From the NCBI RefSeq assembly GCF_036345155.1, contig NZ_CP107772.1, positions 4,402,001-4,466,000 on the forward strand: a stretch of 64,000 nt of DNA. The letters are read 5' to 3'. Below the pieces are notes generated by a model that was not told the DNA's origin, searched no databases, and worked only from the letters and a program-made list of their open reading frames with translations. Within the stretch, counting starts at the first letter, position 1; each line of letters begins with the position of its first letter. Both the position numbers and the translations under genes were made by a program. Positions 53,534 through 64,000 of the stretch are shown piece after piece. This DNA comes from Streptomyces sp. NBC_00582 (GTDB lineage: Bacteria; Actinomycetota; Actinomycetes; Streptomycetales; Streptomycetaceae).

Positions 53534-54307
53534 ATGACAACGGCTCTCATCACGGGTTCGACCGCGGGCATCGGTGCCGCGTTCGCCCGCAGACTGGCGG
53601 CGGACGGGCATGATCTCGTCCTCGTCGCACGGGACACCAAGCGGCTGCGCGAGCAGGCGACCGAATTGCACGACCGGCACGGCATCGAGGCGGAGGTGCT
53701 CACCGCCGACCTCGCCACGGACCGGGGCATCGAGGCGGTGGCCGCCCGGCTCGGCGACCGCAAGAACCCGGTCGACCTGCTGATCAACAACGCGGGCTTC
53801 GGCAACAAGGGCCGCTATCTCGACGTCCCGATGGACGACGAGCTGAAGATGCTCAAGGTGCACTGCGAGGCGGTGCTGCGGCTGACGTCGGCGGCGGTCA
53901 CCTCGATGCGGGAGCGCGGGCGCGGCGGGGTCGTCAACGTGGCCTCGGTGGCGGCGTTCCTGCCGCGCGGGACGTACGGGGCGTCGAAGGCGTGGGTCGT
54001 GCAGTTCACGCAGGGCGCGGCGAAGGACCTGGCCGGCAGCGGGGTCCGGCTGATGGCCCTGTGCCCGGGCTTCGTGCGCACGGAGTTCCACGAGCGGGCC
54101 GGGATGGGCACGGACAACATCCCCGGCTGGATGTGGCTGGACGCCGACAAGCTGGTCGCGGCGGCGCTGGACGATCTGGCGCGCGGGAAGTCGCTGTCGA
54201 TCCCCGACCCGCGGTACAAGACGCTGATGGGCCTGGTGAAGGTGACGCCGCGCGCGCTGCTGGGCGGGATCAGCTCCAGGACCGGACGCAAGTACGGGCC
54301 CCAGTAG
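53534..54307 (+). CDS. Short-chain dehydrogenase/reductase
   Basis: A 257-residue SDR with TGSTAGIGAAFARRLAADG (cofactor motif), NNAG, Ser in VNVASVAAF and YGASKAW (Tyr/Lys). C-terminal region suggests a membrane-proximal type (DUF-like YqjQ/HSD family). ATG 53534 is 6 nt after TACGCT (53522-53527). Substrate unknown. Confidence 0.9.
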   Translation: MTTALITGSTAGIGAAFARRLAADGHDLVLVARDTKRLREQATELHDRHGIEAEVLTADLATDRGIEAVAARLGDRKNPVDLLINNAGFGNKGRYLDVPMDDELKMLKVHCEAVLRLTSAAVTSMRERGRGGVVNVASVAAFLPRGTYGASKAWVVQFTQGAAKDLAGSGVRLMALCPGFVRTEFHERAGMGTDNIPGWMWLDADKLVAAALDDLARGKSLSIPDPRYKTLMGLVKVTPRALLGGISSRTGRKYGPQ

Positions 54308-54426
54308 TCAGGCGCGAGGCTCGGCTGTAGGGGAACGGGCCTCGTCGGCAGGCGGGTGACGTCGGCGCTCCGGTGGGAAAATGGGCGTGTCAGAAGACCG
54401 GACCCAGGGGGACCGGAGGCGGCGTC

Positions 54427-55134
54427 ATGACGTTCGTACAGCTCATCGACTGCAAGACCAGTCGGTTCGACGAGATGAACCGGCTGATGGACACATGGGT
54501 CGAACAGACCAGGGGAAAGCGGACGGCGACGCACGCGGTGGTCGGCAAGGACCGCTCGGACGCGTCGCACTTCATCGAGATCGTGGAGTTCCCGTCGTAC
54601 GAGGAGGCGATGCGGAACTCGAATCTGCCGGAGACCGACAAGATCTTCCGTGACCTGGTGGCCCTGTGCGACGAGATGCCGACGTTCACGGATCTCGACG
54701 TCGTCCGGGACGAGAAGCTCTACGCGGCGACCGCGCGGCGGATGTTCGAGACGGTGGCGACACGGGGTGAACTGCCTCCGCTCGACGGTCTGATCTCGGA
54801 GGACTACCACGACCACGATCCGGCCAACGAGCAGGACACCATGGGGATGGACGCGATGCGCCGCGAGGTCTCCATGTGGCGCGGCGGCTTCGACTTCACC
54901 TTCGACATCGAGGACCAGATCGCGCAGGACGACCGGGTGTGCAACCGTTGGACCTGGCGCGGCACCCACAAGGGCGAGTTCATGGGCCTCCAGGCCACCG
55001 GCCGGCAGGTCACCATGACCGGATCGACGATCTTCCGTTTCGACGGGAACGGAAAGATCTGTGAGGGCTGGTGGCAGTACGACCGGCTGGGGCTGATGGC
55101 GCAACTGGGCGCCCTGGACGCACTGGAGAGCTGA
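54427..55134 (+). CDS. SnoaL-like polyketide-cyclase-fold protein with N-terminal ABM-like domain
   Basis: A 235-residue protein. The first 95 residues (FVQLIDCKTSRFDEMNRLMDTW... FPSYEEAMRN) resemble an antibiotic-biosynthesis-monooxygenase-like ferredoxin fold. The rest is a SnoaL-like cone (ISEDYHDHDPA... FDFTFDIEDQIAQDDRVCNRWTWRGTHKGEFMGLQATG). No biosynthetic cluster surrounds it. ATG 54427 with GGAGG 8 nt upstream. Confidence 0.82.
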   Translation: MTFVQLIDCKTSRFDEMNRLMDTWVEQTRGKRTATHAVVGKDRSDASHFIEIVEFPSYEEAMRNSNLPETDKIFRDLVALCDEMPTFTDLDVVRDEKLYAATARRMFETVATRGELPPLDGLISEDYHDHDPANEQDTMGMDAMRREVSMWRGGFDFTFDIEDQIAQDDRVCNRWTWRGTHKGEFMGLQATGRQVTMTGSTIFRFDGNGKICEGWWQYDRLGLMAQLGALDALES

Positions 55135-55175
55135 TCGCGGCCTCTCCCCCGAACCGAAATCCGCCCGCGAAGGGA

Positions 55176-55210
55176 GAAGCCCCCCGTTCCTCGACGGAAC
55201 GGGGGGCTTC
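55176..55210. terminator. Bidirectional terminator before groEL end
   Basis: Perfect 15-bp stem GAAGCCCCCCGTTCC / GGAACGGGGGGCTTC with TCGAC loop, between convergent genes. Confidence 0.93.
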
Positions 55211-55239
55211 TTCGCGCGGAGCGCGTGAGGCGGTGTGCC

Positions 55240-57319
<2,080 letters not shown>

Positions 57320-57418
57320 GATCCGACCTCCCCCTTCGGAGATCTCACGGGGTTAACTGTCTGAGGTGGCGACCAGGTGGATCCGTCGTCGCGGGTGCCG
57401 GACCTGCCCGTCGCGTTG

Positions 57419-57445
57419 TTGGCACTCTCCAGTGGGGAGTGCCAG
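57419..57445. promoter_or_regulatory. CIRCE operator 1 (HrcA site)
   Basis: TTGGCACTC-N9-GAGTGCCAG; compare consensus TTAGCACTC-N9-GAGTGCTAA. It lies downstream of the predicted -10 (57451-57456), near the transcription start of groES. Confidence 0.88.
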
Positions 57446-57450
57446 AGCCG

Positions 57451-57480
57451 AGACTATGACCGCGATTAGCACTCGGTCAA
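57451..57480 (-). promoter_or_regulatory. groES promoter
   Basis: Minus-strand -35 TTGACC (57475-57480), 18-nt spacer, -10 TAGTCT (57451-57456). The -35 lies inside the second CIRCE element. Confidence 0.7.
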
Positions 57481-57492
57481 GCGGACTGCTAA
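57466..57492. promoter_or_regulatory. CIRCE operator 2 (HrcA site)
   Basis: TTAGCACTC-N9-GACTGCTAA, one mismatch from consensus, overlapping the groES -35. Confidence 0.88.
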
Positions 57493-57493
57493 T

Positions 57494-57518
57494 CCCGGCG
57501 GGGTGTCGCCGGGTTTTT
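57494..57518. terminator. Rho-independent terminator
   Basis: CCCGGCG / CGCCGGG (7 bp, 6-nt loop) followed by TTTTT on the plus strand; also positioned 34 bp downstream of the deacetylase stop on the minus strand. Confidence 0.75.
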
Positions 57519-57551
57519 CGGCTGTGAGGCGCCCTGCCGGCTTCGAGGTGC

Positions 57552-58886
57552 CTACAGGTAGTCCTCCAGCTTCCCCACCGTCAGACCCCGCCGCTGCACC
57601 GCCCGCAGCAGACGGGTGGTCCGCTCCCGCAGGCTCGGGCCCGCCGACTCGTCGGGGTCCACGGCGACGATGTCGCCGGGGCGGAGGCCGGGGGTGCCGT
57701 GGGTGTAGGTGAGGCCGCCGGGGCCCACGGCGGCGCGCCAGAGGACGAGGGCCGTGACGCCGCAGTCGGCGGCGGCGCGCAGGGTGGTGGTGTCGTACGT
57801 GCCGTAGGGCGGGCGGAAGAGGCGGGGGCGCAGGCCGAAGCGGGCGTGGAGTTTCTCCTGCTGGCCGCAGATCTCGGCGCGCTGGCCGGCGTACGGCAGG
57901 CCGCGCAGGGCCGCGTGGTCGAGGGTGTGGTTCTCCAGGGTCGCGCCGACCGAGCGCAGACGGGCGAAGTGGCCGTAGCCGGGGCCGACCACGCTGTCGG
58001 TGAGGAACACGCTGACGGGCAGCCGCAGTTCACGCACCATGTCGATGAAACGGGGGTCACGCTCGGCGCCGTCGTCGTAGGTGAGGAAGACGACCTTGTC
58101 GCGGGTGGGGACACGGTCGACCACCGGCGGAAGCGACTCCCTCCGGGGGTGACCGGGGTGAACGGGGTGACGGGGAGGGCCGCCGTCGGGGCTGCCCGGG
58201 CCGGCCGACTCGCCGAAGGCACCGCGGCCGCCCGAGCCGCCGTCACCGTCCCGGCCGCCCGAGCCGCGGTCACCGTCCCGGCCGACCGAGCCGCCGTAAG
58301 CCCCGTCACCGTCCGAGCCGGAGCCACCGAAGGCACCGTCGCCGCCGGAGCCGCCGGAAGCCCCGTCACCGTCCCGGCCGGCCGAGCCGCCGGAAGCCCC
58401 GTCACCGGCCGACCCGGAGCCACCGAAGGCACCATCGCCGCCGGAGCCGCCGGAGGTCCCGTCACCGTCCCGGCCGCCCGAGCCGCCGGAAGCCCCGTCA
58501 CCGCCCGAGCCGGAGCCACCGAAGGCACCATCGCCGCCGGAGCCGCCGGAAGCCCCGTCACCGTCCCCGCCCGCCGAGCCGCCGGAGGCACCGTCACGGA
58601 CCCGGCTCGCCGAGCCGCCGGAGGCACCCTCGGTGGGCCGGGCGGATGAGCCGTCGGGCGGGTCCAGGTCGTCCGGCAAGGGGCTCGGGGTGTGGGGTGG
58701 GGCCGGGAGGAGGGGGGCGGTGAGGCCCCAGCGGCGGTAGGGCTGTTCGGTGGGCGGGGCCAAGGGGTGCACCCGTTGGGCCGCCTTCTTGCCCAGGCGT
58801 TCGATCGGGTCGACGGACTGGGCGCAGCCGGTCAGCGTCGTCACCGTCAGCGCCAGCAGTACGGCGATCGGCCCCCGCGTCCTCAC
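57552..58886 (-). CDS. Polysaccharide-deacetylase lipoprotein with Gly/Ser repeat linker
   Basis: A 444-residue lipoprotein from GTG 58886; lipobox LTGC with Cys near residue 21. A low-complexity Gly/Ser/Asp linker (about 85-235) consists of 32-residue repeats (GASGGSGGDGAFGGSGS...). The C-terminal NodB domain shows FLTYDDGAERD (TYDDG where TFDDG is usual), ENHTLDHAAL (H-x3-H metal ligands) and FRPPYGTY. It likely removes acetyl groups from wall glycans. The GTG overlaps the stop of the upstream paralogue (GTGA), with GGAGG 8 nt before, so translation is coupled. Confidence 0.88.
   Translation of the reverse strand: MRTRGPIAVLLALTVTTLTGCAQSVDPIERLGKKAAQRVHPLAPPTEQPYRRWGLTAPLLPAPPHTPSPLPDDLDPPDGSSARPTEGASGGSASRVRDGASGGSAGGDGDGASGGSGGDGAFGGSGSGGDGASGGSGGRDGDGTSGGSGGDGAFGGSGSAGDGASGGSAGRDGDGASGGSGGDGAFGGSGSDGDGAYGGSVGRDGDRGSGGRDGDGGSGGRGAFGESAGPGSPDGGPPRHPVHPGHPRRESLPPVVDRVPTRDKVVFLTYDDGAERDPRFIDMVRELRLPVSVFLTDSVVGPGYGHFARLRSVGATLENHTLDHAALRGLPYAGQRAEICGQQEKLHARFGLRPRLFRPPYGTYDTTTLRAAADCGVTALVLWRAAVGPGGLTYTHGTPGLRPGDIVAVDPDESAGPSLRERTTRLLRAVQRRGLTVGKLEDYL
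58280..58620 (-). repeat. 96-bp tandem repeats in the deacetylase linker
   Basis: The sequence CCACCGAAGGCACC(A/G)TCG recurs at 58324, 58420 and 58516, exactly 96 bp apart, encoding 32-residue units. Confidence 0.8.
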
Positions 58887-59815
58887 AGGTAGTCCTCCAG
58901 GCGTGCCACCGCGTATCCCTTCTCCGTGACCTTGTTCAGGAACCGGCGGACCATGTCGGGCATGGTGCCCTTCCATTCGCCCCGGCCGCGGAAGTGGCTG
59001 AGGACGATGTCGCCGGGGTGGAGGTCGCGGTCCCACTCGCGGTACTCCCAGTGGTCGACGAAGACCTCCTCGTCCCAGAGTGGGGCGTACCGCACCCCGC
59101 AGGACTTCGCGGCGATCAGCGTGTCGCGGTTGTAGCTGCCGTAGGGCGGCCGGAAGAGGACGGGCCGCTCGCCGTACCGACCCCGGATCACCTTCTGCAT
59201 GCCGCAGATCTCGTTCTTCTGCTCCTGGTAGGACAGCCCGGGCAGATAGGGGTGGTGGAGGGTGTGGTTGTTCAGGGTCACCCCGGCGGCCCGCATCCTC
59301 CGGAAGTACGGGTAGTCGTCGCGGATGAGGTAGTCGCTGAGGAAGGCGGTGTACGGGATCCTCAGCTCGCTCATCATCCGCAGGAACCGGGGGTCCTTCT
59401 CGGCGCCGTCGTCGACGGTGAGGAAGACGACCTTGTCCCGGGTGGGGATCGAGGTGAAGACGGGCGGGAGGCCGAGTTCCTCGTGGTCGCGCACCTCGAA
59501 GCCCTCCCGGGTGGTGATCCGGGGCTTCTTCGCGGGCGGGGGCGGCGGCGTCAGCGGAACCGTCCGCAGGCCCCAGCGGCGGGCCGCCGCGATCCGGGCC
59601 GTCTGCTCGGCGCGGAGCCGGTCGGCGTAGGAGTGCAGGGCGCGTACCGGTGCGGGGGCCTCTCCGGCCTGCTGGCCGGGGGCCGGGTCGCTGCCGTCGG
59701 CGTCACCGCCGTCCGCGCAGCCCGCCACGATCGCGGTGAGGACGAGCAGGGCGATGCCGCCACGCAACCTGGTCCGATCAGCACCATTCTTATCATTTTG
59801 TACGACAGCTCCCAT
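58883..59815 (-). CDS. Polysaccharide-deacetylase lipoprotein
   Basis: A 310-residue lipoprotein. Signal peptide with lipobox VAGC (Cys near 35), Ala/Arg helix, Pro-rich segment, NodB domain with FLTVDDGAEKD (TVDDG), NNHTLHHPYL (H-x3-H) and FRPPYGSYN. It shares the C-terminal (K/R)LEDYL with its downstream neighbour, indicating duplication. ATG 59815 is chosen; the segment VQNDKNGAD just after it is AT-rich. Upstream in-frame sequence (to 60181) overlaps the divergent gene and is not credible. Confidence 0.87.
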   Translation of the reverse strand: MGAVVQNDKNGADRTRLRGGIALLVLTAIVAGCADGGDADGSDPAPGQQAGEAPAPVRALHSYADRLRAEQTARIAAARRWGLRTVPLTPPPPPAKKPRITTREGFEVRDHEELGLPPVFTSIPTRDKVVFLTVDDGAEKDPRFLRMMSELRIPYTAFLSDYLIRDDYPYFRRMRAAGVTLNNHTLHHPYLPGLSYQEQKNEICGMQKVIRGRYGERPVLFRPPYGSYNRDTLIAAKSCGVRYAPLWDEEVFVDHWEYREWDRDLHPGDIVLSHFRGRGEWKGTMPDMVRRFLNKVTEKGYAVARLEDYL

Positions 59816-59963
59816 GGCGCCGGATCTTCCCAGCCCCGCCCGCGCACCCCGCCCCGACACCGCCACGGACACCCCACCGTCCCCCGACCGGCCCACACAG
59901 GGCCCGACCACCGGACGGGACCACCGCCGCCACGCACCCCCGGCTTCCGGGGACAATGACCCC

Positions 59964-61166
59964 GTGACCGACCTGGCCCCCCTCCTCACCCCCGAAGGCC
60001 TCGCGCTGCTCGATGCCGTGCGGGGGACCGCTCCCTCCGACGAGCTCGCCGTCGCCACGCGGCTGCGCCGTGACCATCCCGCCGAGCTGGTGTCGGCCGC
60101 GCTCGGGCAGGCACGGCTGCGGCAGCGGGCGGTGGCGAAGTTCGGGGCCAAGGACGCCGGGCGGATGTTCTTCACGCCCAACGGCGTGGAGCAGTCGACG
60201 CGGGCGAGTGTGGCCGCCTACCGCGCCGGTCGTCTCAAGGAGCTCGGCGTGACCTCGGTGGCCGACCTGTGCTGCGGGATCGGCGGGGACGCGATCGCCC
60301 TCGCCCGGGCGGGGATCCGGGTGCTGGCCGTGGACCGCGATCCGGTGACGGCCGCGGCGGCCCGGGCCAACGCCGAGGCGCTCGGGCTCGCCGACCTCGT
60401 CGACGTACGGGAGGCGGACGTCACCGAGGTGGACACGAGCGGGTACGACGCCGTGTTCGTGGATCCGGCGCGACGCGGTGGGCGGGGGCGGATCTTCGAC
60501 CCCGAGGCGTACTCCCCGCCGCTGTCCTGGGCGGTCGGCGCCGCCCTCGCCGCTCCGCGCGCCGCGCTGAAGATCGCGCCTGGGGTGCCGCACGAGGCGG
60601 TGCCGCCGGAGGCCGAGGCGGAGTGGATCTCGGACGGCGGGGACGTGAAGGAGGCGGTGCTGTGGTTCGGCACCGCGCCGGGCGCCGTCCGGGCGACGCT
60701 GCTGCCGGGCCCGCGGACCCTGCTGGGCACCGGTCTGCCGAATCCGGCCGTACGGACCCTCGGCCGCTATCTCTACGAGCCCGACGGCGCCGTCATCCGC
60801 GCCCATCTGGTCGCGGAGGTGGCCGAGGAACTCGACGGCGGACTCGTCGACGAGACCATCGCGTACGTCACCGCCGACGCGCTCCGCCCGACCCCGTACG
60901 CCACCGCCTACGAGATCACCGATCAACTGCCGTTCAACGTGAAGAGGTTGAAGGCGCTGCTGCGGGAGCGGGAGGTCGGGATCCTGACCGTGAAGAAGCG
61001 CGGCTCGGCCGTGGAGCCGGAGGAGCTGCGCCGCAAGGTGCTGCCGAAGCCGCACGGTCCGCACGCGACGACCGTGTTCCTGACCCGGGTGGCGGGCGCC
61101 CCGACGATGCTGCTGGGAGCGCCCGCCTCCCCGGGCCCGGCCGCTACTGCCGGTGGACCGTCTTGA
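59964..61166 (+). CDS. Class I SAM-dependent methyltransferase, THUMP-like
   Basis: A 400-residue protein. SAM-binding VADLCCGIGGDAIALARAG, acidic VLAVDRDP, and a DPARR motif at the position of the catalytic DPPY-type residues. The C-terminal half (EITDQLPFNVKRLKALLRERE) is the THUMP-like domain seen in some RNA methyltransferases. GTG 59964 follows GACAAT (59952-59957) by 6 nt: leaderless. The last 23 bp overlap the convergent CWB2 gene. Confidence 0.87.
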   Translation: MTDLAPLLTPEGLALLDAVRGTAPSDELAVATRLRRDHPAELVSAALGQARLRQRAVAKFGAKDAGRMFFTPNGVEQSTRASVAAYRAGRLKELGVTSVADLCCGIGGDAIALARAGIRVLAVDRDPVTAAAARANAEALGLADLVDVREADVTEVDTSGYDAVFVDPARRGGRGRIFDPEAYSPPLSWAVGAALAAPRAALKIAPGVPHEAVPPEAEAEWISDGGDVKEAVLWFGTAPGAVRATLLPGPRTLLGTGLPNPAVRTLGRYLYEPDGAVIRAHLVAEVAEELDGGLVDETIAYVTADALRPTPYATAYEITDQLPFNVKRLKALLREREVGILTVKKRGSAVEPEELRRKVLPKPHGPHATTVFLTRVAGAPTMLLGAPASPGPAATAGGPS

Positions 61167-63183
61167 GCTGGTCCATCGTGGGGTCGGCGCCGGTCGGCCC
61201 CGTGCGCTCCAGCGTGGCCTCCTGGCCGTCGTTGGTGCGCAGCGCGAACGTCGTCGCGCTGGTGGCCGTCGGGATGACGCCGTTGTAGTACGGGCGGTAG
61301 TCGAACCAGCTGCTGCCCGCGCTGATCGAGGCGCCCACGGTGGTGACGGCCTCGGGGGCGACCGCGCCGGTGTTGCCGAAGGCGGCGGTGAAGTTGGTGC
61401 TCGCGGACTCGCGCAGCAGATAGCTCTTGACCTCGGTGGACAGGGCCGGGCGGCCGGTCCACAGCAGCGGTCCGAACACGTTCATCGCGGCGGCCGCGGA
61501 GACGCCGTCCCGCCACTGGCCGGAGAAGGCGAGCGAGGTCTGGCCGGGCGCGCTCCACCAGAACTTGGCGATGTTGACGGAGATCGCCGCGTCCGTGCCG
61601 CCCGCGATCGGGTAGTAGTAGTACGTCGACGGCCAGTGGGAGAAGCCCGTGTGGGTGAGCGCGTACTTCGCGGCCGAGCCGACCGGGATGACCATGGTCT
61701 TCGCGGGGTTCAGGCTGTTGAGGTACGACTTCACCGACGAGGTCAGCTTGTTGCCGTTGGTGAGGACCACGCTGCCCGCGCTGGCGCTGCCGTCGGCGCT
61801 CGCCGCGGCGGCCGCGGACAGGGCCGCCCGGTACTCGGTGCCGCCGGCCAGGAAGACGTACTTCGGGGCGGTGGTCACGGCCTTCGCCACGGCGACCGAG
61901 GTCGCGTAGCGGTCGGCGCCGGACAGCCGCTTGGGGACGTATCCGAGGGTCTTGAGCTGGGTGGCGACGGTGCCGCTCAGAACGGACGTGCCGCCCACGA
62001 GGTACACGGTCCTGCCCGGCTTCAGGGACCGCTTCAGTTCCTTCTTCACCGCCGACGACAGCCCCGTCTTCGGGGTCAGCAGCACCGGGCCCTGCTTCTT
62101 GCCGGCCAGGGCGGGCGCGGTCACGGAGTACGCCGCGTCGTCCCGGTTGACGAGCACCGCGGACTTGGCGTTCATCAGGCCGGGAACGCTCTCGCCGATG
62201 GTGTTCCAGGTCCAGCGGGAGGCGGCGATGTTGGTGGCGTAGGCGTCCGAGCCCCAGACCCGGCCGACGCCGTTCTTGCGCAGCGGCTGGTAGCTCGGGT
62301 TGTTGACGGAGCTGCTGCGCGAGGCGTCCGTGACGGGCGTCAGCTCGCCGGTGGCCACGTCGACGGCGGCGAGGGTGTGCACGTCGTCGCTGTTCGGCGA
62401 GGTGTGGACGTCGAGGACGATCCGCTTGCCGGTGGGCGACCAGGACGGGTTGGCGTACCGGTTCGGGCCGGTGGTGAGCTGCTTGACCTCGGTGCCGTCG
62501 GCCTTCGCGAGGAAGATCTGCGGGATGCCGTCGGTGTCCTTGCGGACGAACGCCAGCCGGGTGCCGTCCGGTGAGAAGGCGGGCTGCTCCGCGTCGGTGA
62601 GGACCCGCTTGACGGTCTGCGCGGCGCTGTCGAAGACGTACACGCCGGGGGTGCCGGTGCAGCTCGCGGTGCGGCGCTCGAAGGCGAGCAGGCCGTTGAC
62701 GTTCACCGTCGGCTCGCTGTCGCAGACCGAGGACGGTTCCTGGGTCGCGGTCAGCAGCGGGCGGGGTGCCCAGGAGCCGTCGGAGGGGCCGTAGACGATC
62801 TGGCCGCCGGTCGAGAAGACGACGTAGCGGCCGCCCCACCAGAAGGCCAGGTCCTCGTAGGTGGCGCTGGAGCGCACGTCCTGCGCCCAGGGCAGGGTGA
62901 TCTTCCCGCTGCCGTTGGGGCGCACGCTGGAGATCTGGCTCCAGGAGGAGATCACCCGGCTGCCGTCGGGGGCCCAGGTGGCGTAGTTGTCGACGCCCGG
63001 GATGGAGCTGCCCGAGCCGGTGGCCGGGTCGATCAGCAGTCCGCCGTCGTTGAGGATCCGTCCCTCGGTGCCGGGCCAGGGGCCCGCGTCGTCGGCGGCG
63101 GCGCCCGGTGCGGTCGCCAGGCCGCCCATGGCGGCGAGGGCCGCCGCGGTGGCGAGCGCCGCGGCACGGCGGCGCGTGAACAT
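61144..63183 (-). CDS. Secreted cell-wall-binding repeat (CWB2) protein with TolB-like N-terminal repeats
   Basis: A 679-residue secreted protein. Signal peptide (RRRAAALATAAALAAMGGLATAPGAAA), N-terminal beta-propeller-like PD40 segments (PAFSPDGTRLAFVRKD, NPSWSPTGKRIVLD) over about 45-310, then CWB2 repeats: VYLVGGTSVLSGTVATQLKTL, RLSGADRYATSVAVAKAV, KYVFLAGGTEY. CWB2 modules bind anionic wall polymers. ATG 63183 chosen; a TTG at 63189 with GGGGGG 8 nt upstream, or GTG 63219, are alternatives. Confidence 0.87.
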   Translation of the reverse strand: MFTRRRAAALATAAALAAMGGLATAPGAAADDAGPWPGTEGRILNDGGLLIDPATGSGSSIPGVDNYATWAPDGSRVISSWSQISSVRPNGSGKITLPWAQDVRSSATYEDLAFWWGGRYVVFSTGGQIVYGPSDGSWAPRPLLTATQEPSSVCDSEPTVNVNGLLAFERRTASCTGTPGVYVFDSAAQTVKRVLTDAEQPAFSPDGTRLAFVRKDTDGIPQIFLAKADGTEVKQLTTGPNRYANPSWSPTGKRIVLDVHTSPNSDDVHTLAAVDVATGELTPVTDASRSSSVNNPSYQPLRKNGVGRVWGSDAYATNIAASRWTWNTIGESVPGLMNAKSAVLVNRDDAAYSVTAPALAGKKQGPVLLTPKTGLSSAVKKELKRSLKPGRTVYLVGGTSVLSGTVATQLKTLGYVPKRLSGADRYATSVAVAKAVTTAPKYVFLAGGTEYRAALSAAAAASADGSASAGSVVLTNGNKLTSSVKSYLNSLNPAKTMVIPVGSAAKYALTHTGFSHWPSTYYYYPIAGGTDAAISVNIAKFWWSAPGQTSLAFSGQWRDGVSAAAAMNVFGPLLWTGRPALSTEVKSYLLRESASTNFTAAFGNTGAVAPEAVTTVGASISAGSSWFDYRPYYNGVIPTATSATTFALRTNDGQEATLERTGPTGADPTMDQLKTVHRQ

Positions 63184-63277
63184 TCTCAAGTTGTCGTCCC
63201 CCCAGGGATCACACGTCACAGCCGCTTCACAGCGGCTCGGACACTTTAGTGCTCAACAGGACTACATGAGAACAGAG

Positions 63278-64000
63278 TTACGCATCGCAGGCGGCGGCCC
63301 GCGCCAGCAGCAGCTCCCGCTCGCGTGCGTTGCGGGTCAGGGCGGCCGCCCGTTCGAACTCGGCCCGCGCCTGAGCCGCACGGCCCAGGCGCAGCAGCAG
63401 ATCGCCTCGGACGCTGGGCAGCAGGTGGTAGCCGCTCAGGGCGGGCTCGTCGGCCAGGGCGTCGACGATCTCCAGGGCGGGGCCCGGTCCTTCGGCCAGA
63501 CAGACGGCGACCGCGCGGTTGAGCTCGACGACGGGGGACGGGGCGCGGGCGGCCAGCAGGCCGTACAGGGTGGCGATGGCGGCCCAGTCGGTGTCCTCGT
63601 AGGTGGCGGCGTGGGCGTGGCAGGCGGCGATGGCGGCCTGGAGGGCGTACGGGCCCGGGGCGCCCTCGGAGGTGGCGCCGGCCCGGTCCAGGGCGGTGAT
63701 GCCCCGCGCGATGAGCATGCGGTTCCAGCGGCGCCGGTTCTGGTCCTTGAGGAGGACGGGGGTGCCGTCGGGTGCGGTGCGGGCGGCGGTGCGGGCGGCC
63801 TGGAACTCCAGCAGGGAGACCAGCCCGTGCACCTCGGGCTCCTTGGGCATCAGCGCGGCCAGTTGCCGGGCCAGGCGCAGCGCGTCCTCGCACAGCGCCG
63901 GGCGCAGCCAGTCGTCTCCCGCGGTGGCCGCGTAGCCCTCGTTGAAGATCAAGTAGATGACGTCGAGGACCGAGCCGAGGCGGGCCTCGCGGTCGGGTCC
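63278..64000 (-). CDS. ECF42-type RNA polymerase sigma factor (partial, C-terminal part)
   Basis: The right edge cuts the gene. The visible 240 residues lack the sigma-2/sigma-4 regions but include the long C-terminal helical extension characteristic of the ECF42 group: YLIFNEGYAATAGDDWL, LKDQNRRRWNRMLIARG, GPYALQAAIAACHA, TDWAAIATLYGLLA, SPVVELNRAVAVCLAEG. In this group the extension is needed for activity and the gene usually sits beside a DGPF/YCII-family gene, which would be outside the window. TAA stop at 63278. Confidence 0.85.
   Translation of the reverse strand, partial: GPDREARLGSVLDVIYLIFNEGYAATAGDDWLRPALCEDALRLARQLAALMPKEPEVHGLVSLLEFQAARTAARTAPDGTPVLLKDQNRRRWNRMLIARGITALDRAGATSEGAPGPYALQAAIAACHAHAATYEDTDWAAIATLYGLLAARAPSPVVELNRAVAVCLAEGPGPALEIVDALADEPALSGYHLLPSVRGDLLLRLGRAAQARAEFERAAALTRNARERELLLARAAACDA

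Overview
The window is a stretch of Streptomyces chromosome core. The evidence is the very high G+C content, the GC-rich third codon positions, frequent GTG/TTG starts, and a developmental and housekeeping gene set in recognisable order: icmB, pcrA, guaA, a eukaryotic-type Ser/Thr kinase cluster, glpD, two guaB paralogues, a SigD/ShbA-type sigma factor, bldM, whiD, groEL and groES. I see no rRNA, tRNA, CRISPR array, transposase or prophage gene. Names rest on motif and family recognition; no database search was run.

Layout. 1-4.0 kb: a MoxR-type AAA+ ATPase (cut by the left edge) diverges from a SWIM zinc-finger gene and a DUF5691-like gene. 4.1-7.5 kb: icmB, an alpha/beta hydrolase and an M23 peptidase. 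7.6-14.7 kb: pcrA, two NlpC/P60 cell-wall hydrolases (the first behind a c-di-AMP riboswitch) and two membrane proteins. 14.7-18.6 kb: a PspC-type histidine kinase/response regulator pair diverging from another PspC protein. 18.7-23.2 kb: DoxX, an unrecognised membrane protein, a DUF4429/SHOCT protein, a class II aldolase and a flavin-reductase-fold protein. 23.2-25.6 kb: guaA, and a chorismate mutase behind a possible leader peptide. 26.2-30.9 kb: a sortase-anchored surface protein, a GMC oxidoreductase and an aldehyde dehydrogenase. 31-43 kb: six consecutive kinase-family genes on the minus strand, one a pseudokinase. 43-51.7 kb: glpD, a divergent nucleotide-sugar dehydrogenase, guaB3-like, guaB, shbA, bldM and whiD. 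51.8-57.5 kb: LysR, MOSC, SDR, a SnoaL-like protein, groEL and groES with two CIRCE operators. 57.5-64 kb: two coupled polysaccharide-deacetylase lipoproteins, a THUMP-like methyltransferase, a CWB2-repeat secreted protein and the C-terminal part of an ECF42-type sigma factor.

How it fits together. Three themes recur. The first is envelope and cell-wall remodelling: M23, two NlpC/P60, two deacetylases, CWB2, a sortase substrate and trans-membrane kinases. The second is developmental regulation (ShbA, BldM, WhiD). The third is purine nucleotide supply (guaA, guaB, guaB3). The most informative new observations are regulatory: RecA-independent DNA-damage (PafBC-type) promoters on the divergent MoxR/SWIM pair as well as on pcrA; a dispersed-type hairpin inserted in the conserved core of the c-di-AMP riboswitch; a 23-codon reading frame with a Phe-Leu-Phe-Thr-Tyr run and a terminator ahead of chorismate mutase; and a pseudokinase whose activation segment holds about 490 low-complexity residues.
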